The translations under genes were made by a program, and so were the position numbers. A model generated the notes under the pieces. That model worked only from the letters and a program-made list of their open reading frames with translations, had not been told where the DNA came from and did no database searches. Shown piece by piece: positions 1-8,198 of a stretch of 64,000 bases of DNA. The stretch comes from Qipengyuania gaetbuli (GTDB lineage: Bacteria; Pseudomonadota; Alphaproteobacteria; Sphingomonadales; Sphingomonadaceae). Location of the stretch: positions 1,054,001-1,118,000 of the forward strand of contig NZ_JAIUZO010000002.1 of assembly GCF_020171365.1 (NCBI RefSeq), read 5' to 3'. How positions within the stretch are numbered: the stretch's first letter is position 1; each line of letters begins with the position of its first letter.

Positions 1-1
1 A

Positions 2-688
2 TTCTTTTACTGCACGCTCGGCGTGATCCTTGGCGGAAGGCTCGGCTACGCGGCCTTCTATAAGCCCGAACTGTTCACCGGCTTCACCGCGGGCGAATTC
101 GTGAGCTGGGACCTGCTGCGCCTGTGGGACGGCGGGATGAGCTTCCACGGCGGCGTCATCGGCGTGCTGGTGGCGATCAGCTGGGTGGCCCTGCGTGGCG
201 GCCTCAACTGGCTGCGGGTGTGCGACTATATCTCGGTCAACGTGCCGCTCGCCTACATGCTGGGCCGCATCGCCAACTTCATCAACGGCGAGCTTTACGG
301 CCGCCCGGTGGAAGGCGACATTGCCTGGGCCATGGTGTTCCCGGGCGGCGGCGATGTCGCACGCCATCCCTCGCAGCTCTACCAGGCTGGCCTTGAAGGG
401 CTGCTGCTGGGCATCCTCCTCATCGCGTTGTTCTGGAAAACCCGGGCGCGCTACCGTCCCGGCCTGCTGGTCGGCCTGTTCACCATCGGCATGGGCATCG
501 GCCGCTTCGTCAGCGAGTTCTTCCGCGAACCCGATGCGCACCTTGCCTATGTGGTGGCGGAAACCGGCCTGTCGCGCGGCCAGTGGCTGAGCTTGCCCAT
601 GATCGCGGTCGGCGTGATCGTCATGATCTATGCCTTTACCCGCCAGCCGATCGGCAAGGCCAAACCCGCCGCGCCGCAATCGGCATGA
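2..688 (+). CDS. lgt: Prolipoprotein diacylglyceryl transferase (5' truncated by window)
   Basis: Inner-membrane enzyme that transfers diacylglyceryl from phosphatidylglycerol to the lipobox cysteine of prolipoproteins. The frame is open to the first base, so the N-terminus lies outside the window; 228 codons are visible. Family marks are visible: GRLGYAAFY near the start, the FHGG motif (MSFHGGVIG), the signature GRIANFINGELYGR, and HPSQLYQ before a hydrophobic helix. Several membrane segments alternate with these loops. The stop overlaps the start of the next gene (ATGA at 685-688), so the two are probably translationally coupled. The identification is secure; only the start is missing. Confidence 0.95.
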   Translation, partial: FFYCTLGVILGGRLGYAAFYKPELFTGFTAGEFVSWDLLRLWDGGMSFHGGVIGVLVAISWVALRGGLNWLRVCDYISVNVPLAYMLGRIANFINGELYGRPVEGDIAWAMVFPGGGDVARHPSQLYQAGLEGLLLGILLIALFWKTRARYRPGLLVGLFTIGMGIGRFVSEFFREPDAHLAYVVAETGLSRGQWLSLPMIAVGVIVMIYAFTRQPIGKAKPAAPQSA

Positions 689-1740
689 GCGCAGCCGGCG
701 GCGAAACGCCGCTTGCGCAAAGCTTCAGGCGGCTGATCGAGCGGCACGGGCCGATGCCCGTGTCGCGCTACATGGGCGAAAGCAACGCGCGCTATTACAC
801 CAGCCGCGATCCCCTGGGGGCGGGCGGCGATTTCACCACCGCACCCGAAATCAGCCAGATGTTCGGCGAGATGGTGGGGCTGTGGTGCACCGACCTGTGG
901 CTGCGGGCAGACCGCCCCGAGATCGCTTGGGTGGAGCTGGGCCCGGGACGCGGCACGCTCGCGCGCGATGCGCTGCGTGCCATGGGCAGCCAGGGCCTCC
1001 AGCCCGAAATCCACCTTGTGGAAGGCTCCTCGGCGCTGCGCGAGAAGCAGGCCGACGCGCTGGTCGCCGCCCGTTTCCACGACACTATCGACACGCTGCC
1101 CGACGACCGGCCGCTGGTCGTGGTCGCCAATGAATTCATCGACGCGCTTCCGATCCGCCAGCTGGTCAACACGCCCGATGGCTGGCGCGAGCGGATGGTC
1201 GCGCTGGACGATGACCGCTTCGTTTTCGCTGCCGGCCCCAATCCCATGGACGAGGCCGTTCCGCAGGACCGCTGCGATGTGCCGGTGGGCACCGTCATCG
1301 AGACTTGTCCCGCAGCTGCCGCTCTGATCAGCGCGCTCGGCGAGCGGCTGCGCGATCAGGGCGGCGCGGCGCTGTTCATCGACTACGGCCATTTGGAGCC
1401 CCGCAACGGGGAAACGCTGCAGGCTCTCCGCGCGCACGAAAAGGTCGGCGTGTTCGACCATCCGGGCGAGATGGACCTCACCGCCCATGTCGATTTTGCC
1501 ACTTTGGCGGATATCGCACGTGGGGCGGGCCTGCAGGTGGCCACCGCCACACAGGGCGAATGGTTGCTCGCCATGGGCATGGGCCTTCGGGCACAGGCGC
1601 TTGCCCGGCGCAGCCCCGATCACGCGCAGGCCGTCTCGCAGGCATTCCACCGCCTGACTTCAGCAGACGAGATGGGCGAATTGTTCAAGGTAATGGCCGT
1701 TTCAGCACCCGGCTGGCCGCAGGGCGCCGGCTTCGGCTGA
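685..1740 (+). CDS. Class I SAM-dependent methyltransferase, MidA/NDUFAF7 family
   Basis: A 351-residue protein of the family that includes mitochondrial NDUFAF7, a protein arginine methyltransferase needed for complex I assembly. The SAM-binding glycine motif ELGPGRGTLARDALRA is visible, preceded by the family N-terminus (GPMPVSRYMGESN, ARYYTSRDPLGAGGDFTTAPE). ATG 685 is chosen because it overlaps the lgt stop in ATGA and the family normally starts just before the PLAQSFRRLI helix; an upstream in-frame start at 583 would lie inside lgt. Role in bacteria is inferred from homology; the real substrate is not known. Confidence 0.9.
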   Translation: MSAAGGETPLAQSFRRLIERHGPMPVSRYMGESNARYYTSRDPLGAGGDFTTAPEISQMFGEMVGLWCTDLWLRADRPEIAWVELGPGRGTLARDALRAMGSQGLQPEIHLVEGSSALREKQADALVAARFHDTIDTLPDDRPLVVVANEFIDALPIRQLVNTPDGWRERMVALDDDRFVFAAGPNPMDEAVPQDRCDVPVGTVIETCPAAAALISALGERLRDQGGAALFIDYGHLEPRNGETLQALRAHEKVGVFDHPGEMDLTAHVDFATLADIARGAGLQVATATQGEWLLAMGMGLRAQALARRSPDHAQAVSQAFHRLTSADEMGELFKVMAVSAPGWPQGAGFG

Positions 1741-1804
1741 GGTTCATATGCACCCGGCCAAAAAGCTGTAACCGGCAATCGCTTTGGCGCGGATGGAGAA
1801 TGGC

Positions 1805-2218
1805 ATGAGGAAAACGAGCCTGGCACTCGCCGCGCTGCTTTGCGCAACCCCGCTGCTGGCCGCCCAGCCGATCGAGGGGCGCTGGATCACGGCCGAAAAA
1901 GACGCGGTGATCACGATCGGCGAGTGTGGCAGTTCGACCTGCGGCCGGATCACCAAGTTCCTCGTCGCACCGCCGCAGGGCCTCGACCAGCGCGATGTGA
2001 ACAATGCCGATGCGAAGCTGCGCCAGCGCAAGCTCCTCGGCATGCCGGTCCTCACCGGCTTCAGCGAAGATGCCGAACTGTGGCGCGGCCAGATCTACGA
2101 TCCCAAGAGCGGCAAGACCTATCGCTCGGTAATCAGGCGCAAGGACGCCAACCGGCTGGAAGTGAAAGGCTGCATCGGGCCCTTCTGCCAGACGCAGGTC
2201 TGGACCCGCGCCCGTTGA
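1805..2218 (+). CDS. DUF2147 secreted protein
   Basis: A 137-residue protein with a clear signal peptide (MRKTSLALAALLCATPLLAA) followed by a DUF2147-type domain: IEGRWITAEKDAVITI, a CGSSTCGRI cysteine pair, YDPKSGKTYRS and a C-terminal GCIGPFCQTQVW. Proteins of this family are predicted periplasmic or outer-membrane lipocalin-like beta proteins; function is not established. ATG 1805 is preferred over 1784 because a GGAG element lies about 7 bases upstream and the signal peptide begins there. It is 64 bases downstream of the methyltransferase and may share its transcript. Confidence 0.82.
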   Translation: MRKTSLALAALLCATPLLAAQPIEGRWITAEKDAVITIGECGSSTCGRITKFLVAPPQGLDQRDVNNADAKLRQRKLLGMPVLTGFSEDAELWRGQIYDPKSGKTYRSVIRRKDANRLEVKGCIGPFCQTQVWTRAR

Positions 2219-2219
2219 A

Positions 2220-3758
2220 CTAGAGGCCGGCCTTTTCGGCCAGCCGTCGGGCAGCCTCGTCGAAGCCGAGCTTGTCCTGTTCGCGGTCGACCGAGAAATT
2301 CGCCTCGCGCATCATGTGCACGTCGATCGCCCCGATCAGCGGCATCAGCGCGGCCCTCAACGCGCCGTTCCCGGCAGCCTGCGGGCTCAGCAGCAACACC
2401 GCATCGTAGTTGGGGAATGCCCCTAGCGGATCGTCGAGGATGACGAGCCGGTCGGCGACGATACGGCCGTCTGACGTATAGGCACCGATGATGTCCGCTT
2501 CGCCGGATCGCAGCGCATTGTACATGAAGGTGGGCGAGAAATTCCGCTGCTCGGCAAAGCGCAGGCCGTAAGCATCGCGCACCGCAATCCATTCGGGCCG
2601 CTCGAAAAATTCCGGGTCGCCGCCGATCACCATCGCCTGCCCGCGCCGTGCCACGTCTGTAATGGAATGGAATTCACCGAAAGTCGCGGTTTCGCGTTGC
2701 ATGGCGAGGCCATAGGCGTTTTCGAAACCGAGCCGCCCGAGCACCTCCATTCCGGTATTCGCCTCCTCCCATTCCACAATCTCGCGATACATCCGCTCGC
2801 GCGGCGGGTTCTCGGTGCGCTTCATCTGGTTGGTCCAGATGGTACCCGTGTAATCGACATAGATATCGATCTCGCCGCTGGCTGCCGCGCTGTGGGCCAC
2901 TGCCGAACCCAGCCCGTCGCGATATTCGACGGCGAAGCCTTCCGCTTCGAGCCATTGGCCGATCAGGCGGGCGAGGATGTATTGTTCCGAAAAGCCCTTG
3001 GCGCCGATCACGATGCGCCCCTCGTCCCTCTCTCCCCCGAACTGCGCTACCAGCGCCGCGGCGACGCCCAGCGCCACGGCCAGCACCCCGCCAAGCCAGA
3101 GACCGCGCCGCCGCTCGCGAAAACCGCGCTCGATCGTGCCCAGCAGCGTGTCCGCCAGGAGGGCGAGGCCGGCGCTGGCAAGGCACCCGGCAAGGACAAG
3201 GATCCAGTTCTGCGTCTGCAGGCCGGCAAAGATCGGGTCGCCCAGGCTCTTTTGCCCGATGGTGGTCGCCAGCGTGGCTGCACCGATGGTCCAGACGGCT
3301 GCCGTCCTGATCCCGGCCATGACATAGGGCGCGGCCAGCGGGGCCTCCACCAGGCGCAGGCGCTGCCAGAAACTCATGCCCACGCCTTCCGCCGCCTCGA
3401 TCACGCCGGGATCGAGATTGGCCTGCGCGGTCACCGCATTGCGCAGGATCGGCAGCAGGGCGTAGAGCGCCAGCGCGAGCAGCGCGGGCAGGAAACCCAG
3501 CGTCGGCAACCCTTCCCCGAAAACCGCACGAAGGCTCAGCAGGATCGGGAAGAACAGCGCCAGCAGGGCAAGCGCCGGAATGGTCTGGACGAGGCTGGCA
3601 AAGGCCAGCGATGCGCGCGACACGGCGGGGGCACGGCTGGCCCAGACCGCCAGCGGCAGCGCCACGGCGATGCCCAGCGCGATGGCCGCAGCCGACAGGA
3701 GGACATGGGCGGCCAGCTGGTCGCCGAGCCCCGTGATGGCGTCGAGCAGGCCGGTCAC
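2220..3758 (-). CDS. Osmoprotectant/glycine betaine ABC transporter, fused permease and solute-binding protein
   Basis: A 512-residue fusion. Residues 1 to about 215 form a BPD-type inner-membrane permease with several hydrophobic helices and the cytoplasmic coupling loop EAAEGVGMSFWQRL (121 on). After a further membrane segment near 220-240, residues about 247-512 form an OpuAC/OsmX-type binding domain (IGAKGFSEQYILARLIGQ, DYTGTIWTNQ, IIGAYTSDGRI). Such proteins import quaternary ammonium osmolytes; the binding domain would sit tethered in the periplasm. The start overlaps the ATPase stop by 4 bases (3755-3758). Substrate is inferred from family only. The fusion is known in other bacteria, but many relatives keep the two domains as separate proteins. 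Confidence 0.9.
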   Translation of the reverse strand: MTGLLDAITGLGDQLAAHVLLSAAAIALGIAVALPLAVWASRAPAVSRASLAFASLVQTIPALALLALFFPILLSLRAVFGEGLPTLGFLPALLALALYALLPILRNAVTAQANLDPGVIEAAEGVGMSFWQRLRLVEAPLAAPYVMAGIRTAAVWTIGAATLATTIGQKSLGDPIFAGLQTQNWILVLAGCLASAGLALLADTLLGTIERGFRERRRGLWLGGVLAVALGVAAALVAQFGGERDEGRIVIGAKGFSEQYILARLIGQWLEAEGFAVEYRDGLGSAVAHSAAASGEIDIYVDYTGTIWTNQMKRTENPPRERMYREIVEWEEANTGMEVLGRLGFENAYGLAMQRETATFGEFHSITDVARRGQAMVIGGDPEFFERPEWIAVRDAYGLRFAEQRNFSPTFMYNALRSGEADIIGAYTSDGRIVADRLVILDDPLGAFPNYDAVLLLSPQAAGNGALRAALMPLIGAIDVHMMREANFSVDREQDKLGFDEAARRLAEKAGL

Positions 3759-4522
3759 CGAGACAGCTCCGCCAGCCGCTGCGCCTGGTGACGCGGCACC
3801 GCAACGAGCGCCTGCGCCGCCTCGCCGCCATTACCCGCAACGAGGGCAGACGGGGTCTCGTCTGCCACGATGCGACCCGCCTCCATCACCAGCACGCGGT
3901 CGGCCAGCAGCAGGGCTTCGGTCATGTCGTGCGTTACCATGACAGTGGTCAACCCGAGGCGGCGGTGAAGGTCGAGCACCCGTTCACCAAGCGCGTCGCG
4001 CGTAACGGGATCGAGCGCTCCGAAGGGTTCGTCCATCAGCAGGATCGACGGCTCGCTCGCCAGCGCCCGCGCGACGCCGACGCGCTGGCGCTGCCCGCCG
4101 CTGAGTTCGTCAGGCATGCGCGTGGACATGCCGGGGTCGAGGTCGACGAGTTCGAGCAGGGCGGAAATCCGCGCCGTGCCCACCGGTTCCCCCGCGATAC
4201 GCGGCCCGATCCCGATGTTTTCCGCCACCGTCATGTGCGGGAAGAGCCCGACCGACTGGAAGACATAGCCGATGCTGCGGCGCAGGCGCGCAAGTGGGAC
4301 CGAGGCGACTTCGCGCCCTTGCAGGACCACGTGCCCGGCATCGGGATCGACCAGCCGGTTGACGGTCTTCAGCAATGTCGACTTGCCCGAACCCGAGGCA
4401 CCGACCAGCGCGACGAACTGGCCTGAGGGGATGGCGAGGGTGACGGATTCGACCGCCCGCACATTGCCGAATTGCTTGCAGACACCCTCGAATGAAAGCG
4501 CCGTCTCGCCGGATTCGCTCAC
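3755..4522 (-). CDS. ABC transporter ATP-binding protein, osmoprotectant type
   Basis: A 255-residue cytoplasmic ATPase. Walker A is GASGSGKST, the Q-loop is YVFQSVGLFPHMT, the signature is LSGGQRQRVGVARAL, Walker B is ILLMDEPFGALD and the switch histidine is in VMVTHDMTEALLLADRV. It ends soon after the core domain, without the C-terminal CBS pair found in some ProV/OpuAA proteins, so ionic-strength sensing by CBS domains is not expected here. It overlaps its neighbours by 4 bases on both sides, indicating one transcript with the fused permease/binding protein and the upstream lipoprotein gene. Confidence 0.93.
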   Translation of the reverse strand: MSESGETALSFEGVCKQFGNVRAVESVTLAIPSGQFVALVGASGSGKSTLLKTVNRLVDPDAGHVVLQGREVASVPLARLRRSIGYVFQSVGLFPHMTVAENIGIGPRIAGEPVGTARISALLELVDLDPGMSTRMPDELSGGQRQRVGVARALASEPSILLMDEPFGALDPVTRDALGERVLDLHRRLGLTTVMVTHDMTEALLLADRVLVMEAGRIVADETPSALVAGNGGEAAQALVAVPRHQAQRLAELSR

Positions 4523-4995
4523 TGTGCGGCTTCGGCGGTTTCTGCGTCCTGCGGCGCCTCGTAGGCGACCTTTTCGAGCTGGACCCGGCGACCGCCACCC
4601 GAAGTTACGATGAGCTTGTCATCGTTGAGCTTGCCCGTTTCCCAGCACCTTTCGCTCACATTGTCCCCTTCGGGCCGGAAACAGAGTAGGACCTGGCCGT
4701 CTTCGTCGTCCGGGGCCGCTTCCAGCGACCAGCCGCCTTCCTGCCAGGGATCGCCGTTGCGCAGGTCGCGGTAGCGCCCTTCCGCGTCCAGATAGGTGAC
4801 ATAGCGGGCACCGTCCTCGGCAGAGACGCGCCAAGCCGTGCCGACGAATTCCTTCAGCTCCCTCGCCTCTTCGGCCGCTTCGGTAGAGGCCGCGACATCG
4901 GCCGGACCGTCTGCAGCTCCATCCTCTTCGGCCGCGCAGGCGGACAGAGCAAGGGCGGCGGAAAGGAGGACGGCAGAGCTGACGAGTGATTTCAT
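4519..4995 (-). CDS. Predicted lipoprotein upstream of ABC importer genes
   Basis: A 158-residue protein with a lipoprotein signal (MKSLVSSAVLLSAALALSAC) and lipobox LSAC, then an acidic Ala/Glu/Asp-rich linker and a compact domain with WRVSAEDGARYVTYL, EGGWSLE and a cysteine pair (LLCFRPEGD, SERCWETG). I do not recognise a named family. ATG 4995 is preferred over 5007 because the signal peptide starts there. Its stop overlaps the ATPase start (4519-4522), so it is probably co-translated with the importer. It could be an envelope accessory factor of the system, but that is inference from position. Confidence 0.75.
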   Translation of the reverse strand: MKSLVSSAVLLSAALALSACAAEEDGAADGPADVAASTEAAEEARELKEFVGTAWRVSAEDGARYVTYLDAEGRYRDLRNGDPWQEGGWSLEAAPDDEDGQVLLCFRPEGDNVSERCWETGKLNDDKLIVTSGGGRRVQLEKVAYEAPQDAETAEAAQ

Positions 4996-5040
4996 GGTAT
5001 CCGGCATAACCCCTGTACCCGCCGCTGGCGACCCCTGCCC

Positions 5041-6561
5041 CTATCCGGCGATGGATGCAGACGGGATCCGTAGTTCGACCCTCAGGCCGTCGTCTTCGAA
5101 TTCGCGGGTGAACTGGCCCGACAGCTGACCTTCGACAGCCGTGCGCAGGAGGCGCGACCCGAAGCCTTCGCTCGCCTGCTCGGCCTGCGCAAAACCGTCG
5201 GATTGTTCGCGCCACGAGAGGCACACCGTGCCTTCGCCATCGCAATCGGCATTGACGCCGACCGTGACCTTGCCGCCGTCCCGCGACAGGGCCCCGTACT
5301 TGGCTGCATTGGTGGCAAGTTCGTGAATGATCAGCGCCAGCGGCGTCGCCGCGCGCGGGCCGATTGCAACGTCGCCGCCGGAAATCTCGATCCGCGCCGC
5401 AGCGCCATCCTGGTAGGGTGCCAGCAGCGCATCGAGCAACCCGACCAGATGCTCCTTGCGGCTCGGCGATGCCGGCTGGACGTAGTCGTGCGCCTTGCCC
5501 AGCGCGCGAATGGTCGTCGACAGCGCCTCGGCGTAATCCGCCACGGTTTCCTTGCCCCGCGAGTGGAGGGTCACGAGGCCGGAGACCACAGCGAAGATAT
5601 TCTTGATCCGGTGGGACAGCTCTTTCGCCAGCAAATCGCGCATTTCGGAGGTGCGGTGCGCCTCGTCGATGTCGATGACTGTCCCGAACCATCGGCGGCC
5701 GCCCGGCTCCCCGTCGACCGGCATGGCACGGCTCAGCACCCAGCGATAGCTGCCGTCCGCCTGCCGCAGCCGCCACTCGTCGTTGAACAGCCGTTCCTCG
5801 CCGAAGGCCTTGTCCCAGCTGGCGCGGCTACGGGCATAGTCATCGGGATGGATGAAGTCCGCCCAGGCATCCGCTGTGCGCGGCGGGTCGCGGCCTGTGA
5901 CCTCTTTCCAGCGCCCGCTGAACATGTCGAAATTGCCCTCGTGATCGACCGACCAGGCAATACCCGGCACCGAATCGAGCATGTGCTGCAATTCGCGCTG
6001 CCGCGCCTCGAGCGCCGCAATGGCAGCGCGGTCCTGCCGCTGGATCAGCAACCGCTGCATGACACTCGTCGCGAGGACTTCCAGCCCTTCGCGCTGCAGG
6101 TCGCTCAACCCTTCGCGCGGAACTGTATCGATGACACAGAGCGAGCCGAGCGGCGCACCCTCGCTCGAGATGAGCGGGGCACCGGCATAGAACCGGATAT
6201 GGGGTGCGCCGGTGACCAGCGGGTTGCTGCTGAAACGCGGGTCCAGCGTTGCATCGGGCACGACCATCGTCGCATCGCCGAGCATTGCATGGGCGCAGAA
6301 ACTGGTCGGCCGCGGGGTTTCCCCGACCTCCAGCCCCTGCTTGGCAAGGAACCGCTGGCGCTCTTCTTCCACCAGTGAAACCAGCGCGATCGGCGCTTCG
6401 CAAAGCGTTGCGGCAAACTGGACGATGCGCGACAATTCCGGTGCGCCTTCCAGCGCATCGAGCCCGTAGGACGCCATGATGGCAAGCCGGTCCTCTTCCC
6501 CGCACACGGCAGAGTTGGGGCTGGCGCCAGTGGGCCAGGGAAGGCGGGGTCGATAAGCCAT
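5041..6561 (-). CDS. GAF-PAS HWE-type sensor histidine kinase
   Basis: About 506 residues from ATG 6561. An N-terminal GAF domain (roughly residues 30-165, with FCAHAMLGDATMVVPDA and GSLCVIDTVPR) is followed by a PAS fold (about 195-305, GIAWSVDHEGNFDMFSGRW) and a kinase core. The phospho-acceptor box is KELSHRIKN (His near 317); the N box is HELATNAAKYGAL and a W-R-E triad (CLSWREQ) marks the HWE subfamily. No membrane helix is visible, so it is cytoplasmic. GAF domains of this type often bind bilins or other cofactors, but the ligand cannot be told from sequence. No response regulator gene is adjacent. It lies 45 bases upstream of the lipoprotein/ABC cluster on the same strand. Confidence 0.88.
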   Translation of the reverse strand: MAYRPRLPWPTGASPNSAVCGEEDRLAIMASYGLDALEGAPELSRIVQFAATLCEAPIALVSLVEEERQRFLAKQGLEVGETPRPTSFCAHAMLGDATMVVPDATLDPRFSSNPLVTGAPHIRFYAGAPLISSEGAPLGSLCVIDTVPREGLSDLQREGLEVLATSVMQRLLIQRQDRAAIAALEARQRELQHMLDSVPGIAWSVDHEGNFDMFSGRWKEVTGRDPPRTADAWADFIHPDDYARSRASWDKAFGEERLFNDEWRLRQADGSYRWVLSRAMPVDGEPGGRRWFGTVIDIDEAHRTSEMRDLLAKELSHRIKNIFAVVSGLVTLHSRGKETVADYAEALSTTIRALGKAHDYVQPASPSRKEHLVGLLDALLAPYQDGAAARIEISGGDVAIGPRAATPLALIIHELATNAAKYGALSRDGGKVTVGVNADCDGEGTVCLSWREQSDGFAQAEQASEGFGSRLLRTAVEGQLSGQFTREFEDDGLRVELRIPSASIAG

Positions 6562-6716
6562 TGTATCCGTGCCGTTATAAATAAAGCCATCCGGGCCAGA
6601 GTCCAGTTCGGTAACTGGGCCGCCGCTTGCGGCACCAAGCGGTTTGCCCGACCGCCATTCCTTCGCTATCGCGCGCGGCAAGAGAATGCCCCAACAGAGG
6701 GCAAGCAGGAGACATC

Positions 6717-7886
6717 ATGCGCGCCACCCCCGATTTCGATTTCCAGCTCGGCGACAATGCGGACATGATCCGCGAAAGCGTTTCGCGCTTCGCCGACGAA
6801 CAGATCGCCCCGCTCGCCGCCAAGGTCGACCGCGAGGACTGGTTTCCCAAGGCGGAACTGTGGCCCGCCATGGGCGAACTCGGCCTCCACGGCATCACCG
6901 TTCACGAAGCGGACGGCGGTCTTGGCCTCGGCTACCTCGAACACGTGATCGCGGTCGAGGAAGTCAGCCGCGCCAGTGCCTCGGTCGGCCTGTCCTACGG
7001 CGCGCACTCCAACTTGTGCGTCAACCAGATCGCGCGCTGGGCGAATGACGACCAGAAGGCGAAATACCTGCCCAAGCTGATCAGCGGCGAACACGTCGGC
7101 AGCCTTGCCATGAGCGAGGCGGGCGCCGGTTCGGACGTCGTTTCTATGAAGGCCCGGGCGGACAAGGTCGATGGCGGCTACGTCCTCAACGGCACCAAGT
7201 TCTGGATCACGAACGCCCCCTATGCGGACGTGCTGGTGGTCTATGCCAAGACCTCGCCCGAAGCGGCCAGCCGCGGCATCACGACCTTCCTGATCGAAAA
7301 GGATTTCGAAGGTTTCTCGATCGGGCAGAAGATCGAGAAGGTCGGCATGCGCGGCTCGCCCACTGCAGAGCTGGTGTTCGACGATTGCTTCGTTCCCGAC
7401 GAGAACGTGATGGGCCCCGAAAACGGCGGCGTCGGCGTGCTGATGAGCGGCCTCGACTACGAGCGCGTCGTGCTCGCCGGCCTCCAGCTCGGCGTGATGC
7501 AGGCCTGCCTCGACACGGTCATTCCCTATCTTCGCGAACGCCAGCAGTTCGGCAAGCCCATTGGCTCTTTCCAGCTGATGCAGGCCAAGGTCGCCGACAT
7601 GTATGTCGCGCTGCAATCCGCGCGCGCCTACACCTATGCCGTCGCCAAGGCCTGCGATGCCGGGCAGACCACCCGCTTCGATGCGGCAGGCACGATCCTG
7701 CTGGCCTCGGAAAACGCCTTCCGCGTAGCGGCCGAGAGTGTGCAGGCGCTGGGCGGCGCAGGCTACACGCTCGACTGGCCGGTGGAGCGCTACATGCGCG
7801 ATGCCAAGCTGCTCGACATCGGTGCCGGAACGAATGAAATCCGCCGCATGCTGATCGGCCGCGAACTGATCGGCGCTGCCGGATGA
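6717..7886 (+). CDS. ivd: Isovaleryl-CoA dehydrogenase
   Basis: FAD-dependent acyl-CoA dehydrogenase of 389 residues that oxidises isovaleryl-CoA to 3-methylcrotonyl-CoA in leucine breakdown. The isovaleryl-specific stretch SYGAHSNLCVNQIARW is present, and the catalytic base is at Glu249 in GLDYERVVLAG, the position used by isovaleryl-CoA dehydrogenases rather than the C-terminal position used by other family members. FAD contacts (SLAMSEAGAGSDV, FWITNAP) and the C-terminal LLDIGAGTNEIRRMLIGREL are intact. ATG 6717 follows a GCAGGAG ribosome site. It overlaps the next gene by 4 bases and mccB follows, as in leucine operons. Confidence 0.95.
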   Translation: MRATPDFDFQLGDNADMIRESVSRFADEQIAPLAAKVDREDWFPKAELWPAMGELGLHGITVHEADGGLGLGYLEHVIAVEEVSRASASVGLSYGAHSNLCVNQIARWANDDQKAKYLPKLISGEHVGSLAMSEAGAGSDVVSMKARADKVDGGYVLNGTKFWITNAPYADVLVVYAKTSPEAASRGITTFLIEKDFEGFSIGQKIEKVGMRGSPTAELVFDDCFVPDENVMGPENGGVGVLMSGLDYERVVLAGLQLGVMQACLDTVIPYLRERQQFGKPIGSFQLMQAKVADMYVALQSARAYTYAVAKACDAGQTTRFDAAGTILLASENAFRVAAESVQALGGAGYTLDWPVERYMRDAKLLDIGAGTNEIRRMLIGRELIGAAG

Positions 7887-8188
7887 GCGGAGACGAGGAC
7901 TACGTCTACGACGAGGACAGCGGCGAATGGATGCCGGCTTCCGAACTGGCTGCCAAACAGGCGGCGGCCGAGACGGTCGAGGTTCGCGATGCGGTCGGCA
8001 ATTTGCTTGCCGATGGCGACCAGGTGACGCTGATCAAGGACCTCGAGGTCAAGGGCGCGGGCCAGACATTGAAGCAGGGCACGCTGATCAAAGCGATCCG
8101 CCTCACCGGCGACCCGCAGGAAATCGACTGCAAATATCCCGGCATCAAGGGCCTCGTCCTGCGTGCCGAATTCGTGAAGAAACGGTAA
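7883..8188 (+). CDS. PhnA-like domain protein lacking the N-terminal zinc ribbon
   Basis: A 101-residue cytoplasmic protein. Residues about 33-101 match the C-terminal SH3-like domain of PhnA/YjdM proteins: [59 protein letters not shown]. The usual N-terminal CxxC zinc ribbon is replaced by an acidic cysteine-free segment ([19 protein letters not shown]). The name alkylphosphonate-utilisation protein is historical; a phosphonate role is not supported here. It starts in the ivd stop (ATGA) and ends 10 bases before mccB, so it is cotranscribed with leucine catabolism genes. Confidence 0.85.
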   Translation: MSGDEDYVYDEDSGEWMPASELAAKQAAAETVEVRDAVGNLLADGDQVTLIKDLEVKGAGQTLKQGTLIKAIRLTGDPQEIDCKYPGIKGLVLRAEFVKKR

Positions 8189-8198
8189 GACCACAGGC

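Noticed and set aside
583..684. Longer N-terminus for the MidA-like methyltransferase
   Set aside because: It would overlap lgt by over 100 bases in another frame; ATG 685 sits in the ATGA overlap and starts the conserved protein.
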